DNA from: Pyropia haitanensis
Lineage: Eukaryota > Rhodophyta > Bangiophyceae > Bangiales > Bangiaceae
Assembly (NCBI GenBank): GCA_008729055.1
Contig: SDUX01000006.1
Coordinates: 2,902,842-2,966,841, forward strand
Length of the DNA stretch: 64,000 bases
Reading direction: 5' to 3'
In this document: in pieces, positions 9,601 to 20,451 of the stretch
Layout of the letters: every line of letters begins with the position of its first letter
Position numbering within the stretch: the first letter of the stretch is position 1
Translations under genes and position numbers: made by a program
The notes under the pieces: model-generated
The model's input: the letters and a program-made list of their open reading frames with translations, nothing else
Told to the model about the DNA's origin: nothing
Database searches by the model: none

Positions 9601-11094
9601 GGAGCACGACGCGACGAGATGGGGCAGGTGGGCGGGTCTGGCAGGTGGCGGCGATGTTATTCAATGCACACGCGCAGCGTGTGCGCACGCCTAAACAAGT
9701 GTGGTGCGGCAGGCTGCCTGCCGTATGGAGCCAGTCGCTCCAACGACGATAGGCGCAGCGGGGGAGGCAGGGCGCTGGAGGATGCGGCGGCCCGTCAGCA
9801 GCGCACTACACGCGGGGCGGGCACGGCGTGGGAGGCGCCGCCGGCCGTCCGGCACGCTCGCCGAGCGGATCGCGGCGCGGCGGCCGTCGCCCACGCCAGA
9901 CGGCCAGTTGTGGGGCTCTCCACGCTGGGGCAAGCTGGCGGGCGGCAGCTGCGGGGCCTACCATTGGCTGTCGACCGCCGACCAACCGGATCTCGGCCTA
10001 GTGGAAGGGTCTCACGCCTGCCGGCCAAGAAAAGCACACAATTTTATCGGACTGCATGGTACACGTACTTCCATTCCATACCATGCCACGTGGACAACAG
10101 AGAGGCCACCCAAGCCATCGCCCCTTCGTCGTCGGTCATTGTCCGTTCCTCTAAGGGTGCCCTCTACTGCAGGCGGCGATCATCGGTGCGGTCATCGACG
10201 TGTTTCGGCGGGCATGCCCTGCGCGAGAGGCACTGGGCGGTTGACGATGGAGAGCCGCTTTTGGCGTGCGCATGGCTCCTGTTTGCGTTGCACAGCAAAC
10301 TAGGAACCGATCAATGACGTAGGTCTCTGTGCGTCGTTCCCCCTTTGTTTCATAATCCGCTTGGAGCGCTTCAGACGGCCGCCTGCTGGCACATCCTTGG
10401 CTGTGCCGGCGGACGGCAACTGTGGCGGTACTTGCGGTCTGCGTCTATGGCGGCGGCCTCGGAAGTGTCGGCGGCTGGTGGGAAGCGCCGTCGATGGCCG
10501 CGATAGGTGCTCGCATCTGCATCGGTGGACTATCTCGTGCCTTCTTTTCTTTTTATACGTGTCTGATGGGTCCTCTCTTTGGCAGACGAGGTGGCGTTCA
10601 GTTGGTCGCTCCCTGCTCGTCGCCGCCAACATCCGTGAGCGTCAGCCGGCGGCCGCGCCTTCGTCCCGTGCGGGACCACCCGCCCGCCTAGCAGCTCGCC
10701 GCGCGCGTGGGCCAACGGGCCCCGCCGGCCACTTGGTGCACGCGGCTACGGCGCTCAGCTCTTCCCCCCCGCCGCCTTCTTTGATATCGAACCGATCGCG
10801 ATCGAGGCCGCGTGAATCACTTTGATGTTCGGCTGTACAGTACATGTACTTACAGTACCTGTGCCGTGTACAGCGACGCTGTTTTGATGTGGGGCCGACC
10901 CCGCCCCACCCGAGCCATCAGTCTTCGACCAACGCCAGGCGACGGCGTGGCCATCAAGGCGAGGTCTCTGCGCGCCCTGCCGCTTCTCCGCCTAACAAGG
11001 GGGATGTCTATGGGCGTGAAAGCCGTGACCGGGCCCCTCGGCGATGGCCGCCGCCGCGTTCCATCCCTCGCGGTGACAATCCCCACCAGCAGCA
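9601..11094. other. Divergent intergenic region
   Basis: About 1.5 kb between the minus-strand protease and the plus-strand copper monooxygenase exons. It has mixed composition, less GC-biased than the genes, and no open frame with recognisable homology. A cluster of GTAC palindromes lies at 10833-10880. Upstream exons of the monooxygenase, including the copper-A histidines, should lie in the 3' part but could not be identified. Confidence 0.5.
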
Positions 11095-12250
11095 GGCTGC
11101 CAAAGTGGGCGGCCGCTGATCTTTTCGTGTGCCAAGGAGGGGGTGTGGGCCAAGTTTGCGACGGCACCCGGCAGCTGTTATGAGGAGCAGCTCACCTGTC
11201 GGGACATTGTGTGGGCGTACGTTGGGTGCAGGTGACTGCATGAGGGGGGGTCCATCACGGGAGAGGGGCAACGGGGGGGCAGGACGGGAGAGGGAAGAGG
11301 TGAGGACGGCGCGATGCTGGAACGCTCGTGTCGGCACGAGACGGTCGAGGCACGCCGCCAAGTCGCCTCAAGGAGTGCCTCGCAATCACTGACGCTTCGT
11401 CCGCATTCGGGTGGGCCGCCGGCGCCGGCCCCCCGACGTTGGCTTCCCCGTCACCGAGGAGGAACACTTCTTTCTGATACAAACGCACTACGACAACCCG
11501 ACGGGCGTCGCGGGCGTCGTTGACACCACCTCGTCAGTGCGGCTGCACTTTTCCGACACGCCGCGCCGGCGCGAGGCGGGCACCATCGCCATTGGCGACA
11601 CGTTTGTCGCGCTGCGGGGCCAGCGCGTGGACGGCGACCGCCCCTACACCTTTACGTGCTCGGCCGAATGCACCTCCCAGATGGTGCAGCCGTCGCTCAC
11701 CGTCTACGCGTCGATGCTGCACGCGCACCTGACGGGCCGGCGGCTGTGGACAAACGTGTACCGCGGCGGAACGTTTGTGCGCACCATCGAGGCGAGCGCG
11801 TACTGGAGCAACGAGCACCAGCGCAACACGCTGCTGCAGGCCAACACCACCCTGCTGCGGGGCGATGAGCTCCGCCTGTTGTCTGCGTACGATGTGGACA
11901 AGGTGGCCGCCGCCGACGGGTCGCCGCCCGTGTTTGGTCTGGGCACGGCCGACGAGATGTGCGAGGCGTTCCTCTTTGTCTACCCGCGGCCGACGCTCGC
12001 GGCCGCCACCGCGGGCGGCGGGGACGCCCCGCGGCTGGACTACTGCTCCCCAGTCGCGACGGGCGCCAACGGCACGCTCGGCACGTTTTGTGGGGCGCTG
12101 GACAAGGGTGGCGTCGCGCGGCCAGCGTCACTGCTGCGCTTTGACAGCACCGCGCGGGCCGACACGGGGGGGCTGGCGTCCCCGTTTGGGGGGGAGCCGA
12201 CGTGCCGCGCGTGGGCCGTACGAGCGCGCAAAAAGGGTCGATGGGCGACC
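11095..12250 (+). CDS. Copper type II, ascorbate-dependent monooxygenase (DBH/MOXD1/PHM family), N-terminus not found
   Basis: Secretory-pathway copper hydroxylase family. Exon 1 at about 11095-11231 encodes FSCAKEGVWAKF, then CYEEQLTCRDIVWAYVG, matching the end of the N-terminal copper domain (Cys pair, CRxxxxAW). A phase-consistent intron, gtgact...ag, can be placed at 11232-11362. Exon 2 reads SSAFGWAAGAG, then after a C run VGFPVTEEEHFFLIQTHYDNP, the junction with the C-terminal domain. The copper-M site is intact: LHAHLTG supplies two His and TADEMCEAF the Met ligand. The reading frame changes at six C at 11429-11434; one more C would restore it. After about 12240 the frame becomes basic repeat, so the true end is unknown. 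Substrate cannot be predicted. Confidence 0.75.
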
Positions 12251-13403
12251 CCCATGGGACACAGACAAGACCAAAAAAAAAGGAAGAGTCGCGCCCACCG
12301 CCGCCGCCGCCCCCGCCCCTCCCCGCCACCCCCCCCCCCCCCCCCCACAGCCGCACGAGCCACGCCGCGCACCACCCGCACCCCCGTCCGCCGCCACTGC
12401 CGGCTGCTACCCCCCCCCCCGCCGTTCCCCACCCACCCCCCCCCGCCGACGCACACGCAGCGAACCGTCGCGGCGGCAGCCGCCGCCGCGGCCCGCCGCG
12501 CCGCGCGGCGCCGCCGGCGCCACCCGCGGCGACGGCGTCGGCGGCGGCGGCGGCGGTGGCCCGCCCCCCCCCCCGCGCCCGCGTCCGCCGCTGCTGCTGC
12601 CACCATGGCCGCCGCGGCACGCCGCCGCGGGCGGGGCGCCCCGCCGATCGCGGCGTCCCCACGGCGGTCGCGGGCGGCGGGCGGCGCTCGGTCGCCGCCT
12701 CCACCCAACGCGCCAGGCCCGCCCATCCCCGTCGTTTGTCTCTGCCGCCGGCAACGCCGCTGCCGCCGGCGGTGAACCGACTGCCGGGGTGCCGGCGGCG
12801 CCGGCGTGGCGCCGCCGCCCCCAGCCGCGTCGACCTTGTTTTTTTTTGCTCCGGCCGCCGTCGGGGGCGGCGGTGGACCCGCGTCACGAGGCGGGCGGTG
12901 CGCGCGCGCCGCTCTTCTGGTCGGTGGGAGGCCGGGCGAAGGGAGGGGGGGGGGGGGGTGACGCCCGTTGTGACTGCAGCGGCGTGAGGGGTCACGCGTG
13001 GGGCGGCGGCGGCGGCGCGTGGGAGCCCGGGCGCGCGGCGGCGGGTGGGCGGGCGGGCGGGCGGGCGCCGGCCGGGGCGGGGGCGCCGGCCGCGCCACGC
13101 GCGCACCCCCCCCGCCCCGCGTTGGGGACGGCCGCAGCGACAGCGGCGGCGCGTCGCGTCGCGCCGCCGCCGCGCACCCCCGACCCTCTGGTCACCACCG
13201 CCCGCCGCGCGGCCGCTGCCGCCCGCCGCGCCGCGTCTGCGGTCGGCGTGCCCGCCGGCAGCCCTCCACTGCGCCGCGCTCGTACCGCCCCCCCTCTCTC
13301 AACGGCCCTGCACGGCGGCCACGCGAGGCGTGCCCCCCTGCCTCCGTCTGAGAACCCATATGGGCGCCCCGCTGTCGTCGCTGCCAGTGGCGCAGGCAGC
13401 GGG
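12251..13403. other. Low-complexity gap between convergent genes
   Basis: Very C-rich, then GCC/GGC-rich sequence with repeated homopolymers of 8-14 bases. Several long overlapping frames exist on both strands but consist only of Ala, Pro, Arg and Gly. The last exon of the copper monooxygenase may lie here. No gene could be supported. Confidence 0.45.
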
Positions 13404-13486
13404 TCACCGCCACGAATCCACCGCCGCCCCGGGCGCCCCGCTGCCGGCCGCGCCCGCTGACCCGACGCCGCCGCTGGGTGCGTCCG

Positions 13487-13520
<34 letters not shown>

Positions 13521-15788
13521 GGACCCCGCCCACGGCTGCGCCGCTGCCGCCGGCGGTGGCGCCTCGTCTCCCTCCGCCGTCGCCGCGGCGGCGGCGCCCT
13601 TGGCCACCCCCGCCGGCGGCGGGCGGCCCCACCGGCGGGGCGGCCACCGCGCCGGCGTCGCCACGAGCCGCGGCGGCGGCCGCCCCCTCCCCCACCGCCG
13701 CCATCCGCGGCGGCCACGCCGCCACGGCCCTGGCTCCGCACCCCCCCCCCCCCCCCCCACCGGCTCCACACCGTCGGCGGCCGGCACCGCGCCGTCCCGC
13801 CGCGCGCGGCGCGCGCGGCGTGCCCGCCGCCAGAGCACCCACACCACCGCCGCGACGACAATGGACGTCCCCACGTACGTGACCGTCAGCCACAGGACGA
13901 GGCGCTCCAGCCAGTCGGGCCGATACCCCGTGCGCGCAACGAGCAGCAGCGCCTCGGTGCGGAGGACCGGCACCGGGTGCGCCGGCCCCGGGTCGGGGAT
14001 GGACGGCTCCAGACGGTGGCGGATGGTCGCCCCCCGCCACGCCGCCGCGCGCGCCTCGCGGACGGCGAGCGCGACGAGCCCCGCCATGGACACGAGCCCC
14101 GACAGAAAGACAAAGAGCGCAACGGCCAGGTCCCGCCACCGCCAGTCGCGGGTGCCGACCAGCAGCACGATGAGGGCGACGAGCTCGGGCGCGACAACGA
14201 TAACCGCGAGCACCACCTCCGCGTCGGTGGTGGGCTCGGCGGGGGGCTCCCGCCGCCACACCCGCCGGTCGTACGTTTGGCTCAGCTCTTCCAGCAGCGC
14301 GTCGCCGGCGTGGCTCGCGTGGAGGACGTTGCGGCTGGCGGCGTTCCCCGCGCCGCCGCCGCCGTCTGCGTACCGCAGCCGCACCGTCGCGAGGCCGGTG
14401 CGGCGCGCCACGTCCCGCTCCGCGCCGCTCGCCGGGTTGATCTCCCGGTCGCCGCGGCCCGCCGCCCAGCACGGCGTGCGCGACACGCCGGCGAGCGCGG
14501 CGGGCAGGGTGCCGGCGAGCGGCGGCGGCCGCTGCGGGCCCGCCGGCGGCGGCAGTGCCAGGACGACCCACAGCGCGCGGAGCGCGTCGACGGGCGACAC
14601 GGTCGGCTCGTCGGGCGGGGGCGGCGCGCCGGCCTCCCCCCCCGCGGCCGCCCCAGCCGTCGCGTTGGCCGCGGCCGCCGGCGGCGGCGGCGGCGGCGGC
14701 GCGCGCGGCCACCCCCCCGCGCACAGCCAGCCCGCGTCACGCACAAACGACGCCGCCGGCGGCGCGCACACAACGTGCGCGATCGCCGCCAGCCACGCGA
14801 CGCCCGTGCCATTGACACGCTGGTGTGGGGCGTCGGCGGGGGCGACCGGCGGCGGCACGTCGCGCGGGTCGAGCGGCCACGTCCACCAGCCGAGGAGCGC
14901 CGGCGGCAGCGGCCGCGGCGCCGTCGCGACCACCGTCACGAGCGTCACCCAGTGCTGCAGGGCGGTCCGCCAGGCGGGGTGACGGGACAGCCAGCCGGGC
15001 TGACCCAGCACCCCCCTGCCCAGGGAGAGCACCCCGTCATCCCAGTCGTGCACGACCGCGGGCGGGTGCCCGTCGGCGGCATAGGTCACCACCGCCAGGT
15101 CCACGGTCGCGTTGCCGCCGTCGCGGGTGCCCGGCGGCGACGACGGTGGCGACGGCGGGGAGCCCACAACGGCCGCCACCGCCGCCACGCGCAGGCAGTG
15201 CTCGTCGACGCACAGCCCCACCGTCTGGCGCTCCACCGCCAGCACGTCGTACACCGCCCGCTGCCGCTTGACCCCCCCGTACACCGAGTTCCACCGCAGC
15301 GCCAGCAGCCGCACCACGTCCGCCTCGGCGACGAGCGCGCCGCCGCCACCACCGGCGGACGTGGCCGCCGCCGGCAGCGGGTGGTAGCTCTCGGTCGCCC
15401 AGCGAGTACCGTACGGGCGGCCACCCGGCAGCGACGGCAGCAGCCGCGACGCGGCGCAGTGGCCAAGGTCGGGCCGCGCCGCCGGCGGCGACGACGACGA
15501 CGACGGCGACGGCGACGACGGTGACGGCGACGACGGTGACGACGGCGACAGGGGCGGCGCGCACGGCGCGGCGTCGGCGGTCGCCCACGGGCGGTGTGGC
15601 GGGCAGGTGGTGGCGAGCGCCCGCCAGTCGCCGCCGCCGCCCCGGGCGGCGGGGGGGTGGCACGCCAGCGACGGGAGTGCCGCGAAGCGCGCCGCGCGGG
15701 GCGGGTCGTGCGCACACGCGCCGGCGGCGGCGGCAGTGGCGGGGGGGGGGCCACCGCCGCTGCGGCTGCGCGGGAGCCCAGGAAAGCT

Positions 15789-15819
<31 letters not shown>

Positions 15820-15895
15820 CGGCCGCCGCCGCCCCCGCCGCCGACACCCACCCGCACCGCGTCCACAACTGGCGGTGTGGTGGGAGCCGCCGCAT
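13404..15895 (-). CDS. Unidentified membrane glycoprotein with extracytoplasmic N-terminal domain
   Basis: I do not recognise this protein. From an ATG at 15895 (MRRLPPHRQLW) it begins with a basic stretch and a long Ala-rich hydrophobic segment ending FLGSRAAAAAV, a likely signal peptide. The frame must shift by one at a G run at 15740-15750 to continue into a Cys- and Trp-containing domain with N-glycosylation-type sites (NATV, NGTG) and conserved-looking text such as ALRWNSVYGGVKRQRAVYDV. Near the C-terminus are three hydrophobic helices: VVLAVIVVAPELVALIVLLV, DLAVALFVFLSGLVSMAGL and LVLWLTVTYVGTSIVVAAVV. Then come an Arg cluster and a disordered tail. The layout suggests a secretory or plasma-membrane protein with a large lumenal region. 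Confidence 0.6.
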
Positions 15896-16820
15896 GGTGC
15901 CGCGTGCGGCGTCGGGGCAGCGGAAACCCGCAGGGGCGGCGGGCAGGACGGGGGAGGCGGAGGGGGGAAGGAACCGTCCATGGACGGATGGGGACGCGGC
16001 GGGAGCGCCGCCGCGCCGCCGGCGGCCCGCCACGGGGCACGCCACCGGCGGCGGCGGCGGCCGTGCAAGGGCATGGTGCCCGCCGGGGGATGCGCGGCCC
16101 CTGCGCGGGGCGGACACAAGAGTGTAAAGGGACGTACCTTCCCGGGGGACGTATCGCCCAGACGGGGCACACGGCCAGCCGCGGGGCGGTTGTTGGCGTC
16201 CGCGGCTGGCTGCCGAGGCCGTGGGGGCCTACGTAGGACACAAGCTTCACGGCCACGTGCGGGAGCGGTGAGTACGTACCGCAGAGGAGTCCGTCGGGGT
16301 GGCTGGTCTGGGTCTGGGTAGAGGACGCGCCGCCAACAGCGGCAGTGGGGCGGTTGGGGGCCCGGCGCGGGACGCACCGCCAGGCAGCATCGCCAGACGT
16401 GTGACATCACGCTGCCGTCCACGGCGTCCCGGTGCGTGCATCGCCGACTCATCCGGATCGCGGTCTCTCCAAAGCCGCCTCCCGCGTGAGATACGGACAA
16501 GTCGGAGTTGTTGTACGTCCTGTGGGATGGCTCGCACCAATTCAGTGCCACGCAGTTGGTCCCAGCCGCTCACACTCAAGTCCTCCAACGGGCGACGGCG
16601 CCGGCCGTCGCTCCCGCCGGCGACACGCAGCACCGTCGACGGCCGTCGACCCGCACCGCCCGCCCGTCCCGCCGGCTGCGGCCCATCCCCCCGCCCCCGC
16701 GTCGCGCCGTCGACCTGCCCGCCGCATCCCCGCGCCACGCCGTCCACGGCACCTGCTCGCGCTCCCCCCCCCCTCCTCCCCCCCCCCTCCCCCCCCGCTC
16801 CCCGCAGCCTGCCCGCCAGC
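15896..16820. other. Divergent intergenic region
   Basis: Between the minus-strand membrane protein and the plus-strand Rsa3-like gene. It is GC-rich until about 16100, with more mixed composition at 16100-16560, the likely promoter area, and C-rich from 16640 to 16820 before the ATG. Nothing coding was recognised. Confidence 0.5.
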
Positions 16821-17232
16821 ATGCCGTCTGCGCGCAAGCGGCACCGGTCCCCCCCCCCCCCCCCCCCAACGGGGCGGCGGCCCCCCCCCCCCACCCCCCC
16901 CTCCCGCCGCCCCCCTGGTGCGCATCACCCGCGCCACCACCCTCGCCGACCTCACCGCCGCCGCCGCGGCGGGCAGCCTGTCCCCCCCCCCCGCCACCAC
17001 ACGCGCCCTCCCGCCCGACGCGGCCGCGGCGGTCATTGACGGCGTCGCCGCGGCGGCGGCGGCCGCCCTCACGGGCGTCTACGCGGCGCTCGGTGGGGGC
17101 GGCCACCGGCCTGGAGGCGGCGCCGATGAGGGGGGGGGACCAGAGGTGGAGGAGGCGGCCATTGCCGCCGCGGCCGCCGCGGACCTGGCCCGCGTGGGCG
17201 CGACGGCCGGCGGCGGTGGCGCGGGGGGGGTG

Positions 17233-17265
<33 letters not shown>

Positions 17266-17670
17266 CTCCGCGCGCGGGTCGGCCGCGCCGCCCGCGCCGC
17301 GGCGGTTGGCGCCGAGGCGGCCGCCGCCGCCGCGGACGGCCGCCGCGTCGCCGCCGCGGCGGTGATGGACGAGGACGCGGACGACGACGCGGCGGTGGTG
17401 GCGGCCGCCGCCGCCGACGCTGCCGCCGCGGCGGCGGCGGCGGCGGCGGCGACCGCGGCGGCGGCGGCGGCGGCCAAGGCAGAGGCGGCGGCGGCGGCGG
17501 CGGCGCCGGGCCGTTCGTTCCGTGCGGCGTACATGCGGGAGCTGGTCGCGGCGCACGGGGCGGAGCTGGAGGAGCTTCGCGTCGGGGAGGCCGTCGACAG
17601 CCGCCGGGTGGGCGTGCTGATGGGCGCCCTCGAGGCGGGCGTCGACGTGTTTGCGCGGCTGCCGGTCTGA
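16821..17670 (+). CDS. Rsa3-like ribosome assembly protein
   Basis: The last 50 residues (FRAAYMRELVAAHG, ELEELR, VGVLMGALEAGVDVF) fit the Rsa3 domain, in which a short helical unit with a DLDxLR-like core and an LIxALxxGAxxF end is found in 60S pre-ribosome factors. The ATG at 16821 gives MPSARKRHRS, a basic nuclear/nucleolar-type start. The frame must shift once at the 18-19 base C run at 16849-16867 to join VRITRATTLADL and the rest. The centre is almost pure Ala/Gly with an acidic patch, MDEDADDD. Identification rests on a short domain, so the role in large-subunit assembly is tentative. It converges with the BRE1-like gene. Confidence 0.5.
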
Positions 17671-18014
17671 GCTGGGCGGTGGGGGGGGGGGGGGGGGGGG
17701 GGGGGGCGCCACCGGCCATTGCGCTGCGGCGACGGCGGGGTGGTGAGGGGTTGGGGGGGGGGGGGGGGGGGTGCAGGAGGGGGGGCGGCAGCAGCGGCCG
17801 ACGCGCAGCGCGGCAGGCGGCGCGGTGGAGGGGACACGGCCGCGGGGGGGGGAGACGACGCCGGGTGGGTGGCGCCCTTCTTTTTTTTTTTTTTTTTTTT
17901 TGGGTATGCATTGCCCTTGTGTCCTGCGCGGGCGGCCGTGAGTCGGTAGCGGTCGGTCGGCCGCCCGTGGGGTGCTGCCGCGGAGCGGGTGGCCGCGGCG
18001 GCCCGCGGCGGCGG

Positions 18015-18064
<50 letters not shown>

Positions 18065-18391
18065 CACGTACCGCGGCGGCCGTCGCGGCGGCGGGCCTGC
18101 GCGCGCGGCGGGTGGCCGGCGCCGCCGGTGCCGCGCCGCTCACCGCGCGGGGGGGGATGCGCCGGGCGGCCGCCGGTGCCTACCTGCCAACCTCGCGGGC
18201 GGCGGCCCGCACGGGATAGGCGTCGCCATTTTTTTTTTTTTTTCTCCGCCCCCCTGCTCCCCGCCATGCCAAAGTCCCTCCCCGCTTTCCCCTTCCCCTC
18301 CGCCTCCCCCCTCCTCGTCCGGCACCTCCCCAACGTCCCCACCGCCCCCGCCGCCGCCGCCCCCCCCACCCTCGCCTGACGGCACGCCCCC
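17671..18391. other. Gap between convergent genes with long T tracts
   Basis: G runs at 17680-17706 and 17758-17770, then T tracts at about 17880-17901 and 18229-18243. On the minus strand these are A tracts at about 150 and 480 bases past the BRE1-like stop. The remainder is GGC-rich. No gene is supported; a large plus-strand Arg/Ser frame starting here is a shadow. Confidence 0.6.
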
Positions 18392-20416
18392 TCACAGCGA
18401 CACCCCCCGCACGTCGTCGTGGCCAAAGCTGGTCTTGCACAGCGGGCACTTGCGGTTGCGCCCCGCGATCAGCTCGGACACGCACTGCTGGGAGAAGAGG
18501 TGGCCGCAGCGGAGGAGGACGACCGACTTGGGCGCCGTCGTCACCACCGAGCAGTGGAGCTTGCGGCGGAGGTCCGCGATGAGCGCCTCCCGCTTGGCGG
18601 GCGGCAGGGGGGCGGGGGGGGTCCGCCCGCCGCCGCCGCCGCCGCCGCCCCGCTCCCGCTCCCGCTCCCGCTCCCGGGGGGTGCGCGGCCGGCCGTGGCC
18701 GCCGCCGCCACGGCGGTCGCGGCCGGTGTCGCGGTCGGGCTCCCGCTCCCCGCGCTCCCGGTCACGGTCACGGTCCCGGTCCCGGTCGCGGTCACGGTCA
18801 CGGTCGCGGTCGCGGTCGCGGTCACGGTCGCGGTCACGGTCACGGTCACGGTCACGGTCACGGTCACGGTCACGGTCACGGTCACGGTCACGCTCTCGCT
18901 CCCGCTCCCGCTCCCGCCCGCGCCCACCACCCCCACCCGCCGCCGGCGACCCAGACGGTGACGACGGGGAGCCGACGCGCCGCCGCGACGGCGAGCCGCC
19001 CGGCCCGTCGGGGCTGCTGTCGCCCCCCCCCCACCGCGGCGCGCCCGCGTCGCCCCCCCCCCCCCCACCCCCGACAGCGTCGGCCGCGGGGTCGCCGACG
19101 CCGTCGGCGGCGTCGCGCCCCCCCCCCTCCGCCCCCCCCCCCCCCCCCCCACCCGCGGCGGCCGCCTCGAGCGCCGCCACCCGCGCCGTTGCCGCGGCGA
19201 GCGCCTCCTCTGCCCGCCGCCGCGCGGCAGACGCGGCGGCGACCGCCACGGCGGCCGCGTCGGCGCGGCCCGCCGCCGCGTCGCGGGCGCGGCGGAGCTC
19301 GTCCCGCTCCGCCGCCGCCGCCCGCGCGGTCGCCACGTCCCCGTCGGCGGCGGCGGTCGCGGCGCGCCCCGCCGCCGCCGCGGCGGTGCCGTCCGCGGCG
19401 GACCGCATCGCCGCGGCGGTCGCGTCGGCGGCGGCCTTGCGCGCCGCCGCGATCGACGCGGAGACGCCCGCGAGGCGGGCCGCCGACGCGTCGACGGCGG
19501 CGGCGAGGCCGCCCTGCTCGGCGGTGATGGCCACCACCGCCTGCCGCTGCTTGAGCCGGTCCGACATGACCGACGAGAGCGTCGACTCCTTGGCCGACAG
19601 CCGGTCCGACAGCGTCGCGTTGTGCGCCTCGACGGTGGAGAGGGTGGAGGAGAGCGCCTCGACCTCAGAGATGAGCGAGTCGGACGCCGCCTTGGCCTCG
19701 TCCAGCTCCCGCCGCAGGCGCGCCTGCACCTCGGCCGACGTGTCCAGCTGGCCAGCCGCGACCTTGGCCGCCGCCGCCTCGCCCAGGCGCGTCCGCTCGG
19801 CGAGGCGGGCGGTGAGGCGCGCGGCTTCGGCCTCCAACGACGCCTGCCGCTCGGCCGCGCGGCCGAGCACCACGTCCGTGTCGGCGGCGCCGCGGTCCGA
19901 CGCGGCCTCCAGCTTGCGCGCCTCGTACGTGAGGTTGAGCCGGTCCCGCGCCGCCTTGGCCGCCTCCGCCCCCCGCAGCGCGTCGCCGAGCGCCGTCGAC
20001 AGCGACGCGGCGCGGGCGGCGGTGGACGTGCGGAGGTCGGCGAGCTCCGCCGCCGCCGCCGCCGCGGCGGCCGCGCGCGCGTCGACGGCCGCGGCGCGGG
20101 CGGTCTGCCACTCGCGCTGTGTGAGCGCCAGGTTGGTCAGCGCGTGCTCCATCGCCTGGTACAGCCGCGAGCCGAGCACCTCGGCCGACCGCAGCCGATC
20201 CCGGCCGCCGGCGTCGCGCTCGGCGGCGACGGCGAGCGCGCGGGTCGCCTCGAGGGCGGCGCCCAGCTCGGCCAGCCGCGCCGCGGCGGCCGCGCGGAGC
20301 TCCTTGTTGGACGCCTCCACCGCCGCCAGCCGCGACGCCACCGACGTGTCGGGGTTGGGGGGGGGGGGGCGCCGCCGTCCGCGGCACCGTCGGCGTCCAT
20401 GGCCGCGGGCGCGCCC

Positions 20417-20451
<35 letters not shown>

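Noticed and set aside
15037..16551. 504-codon minus-strand frame overlapping the unidentified membrane protein
   Set aside because: Arg/Pro-rich in its overlap with the other frame, which has varied composition and membrane helices. Only the signal-peptide part from a third frame was used.
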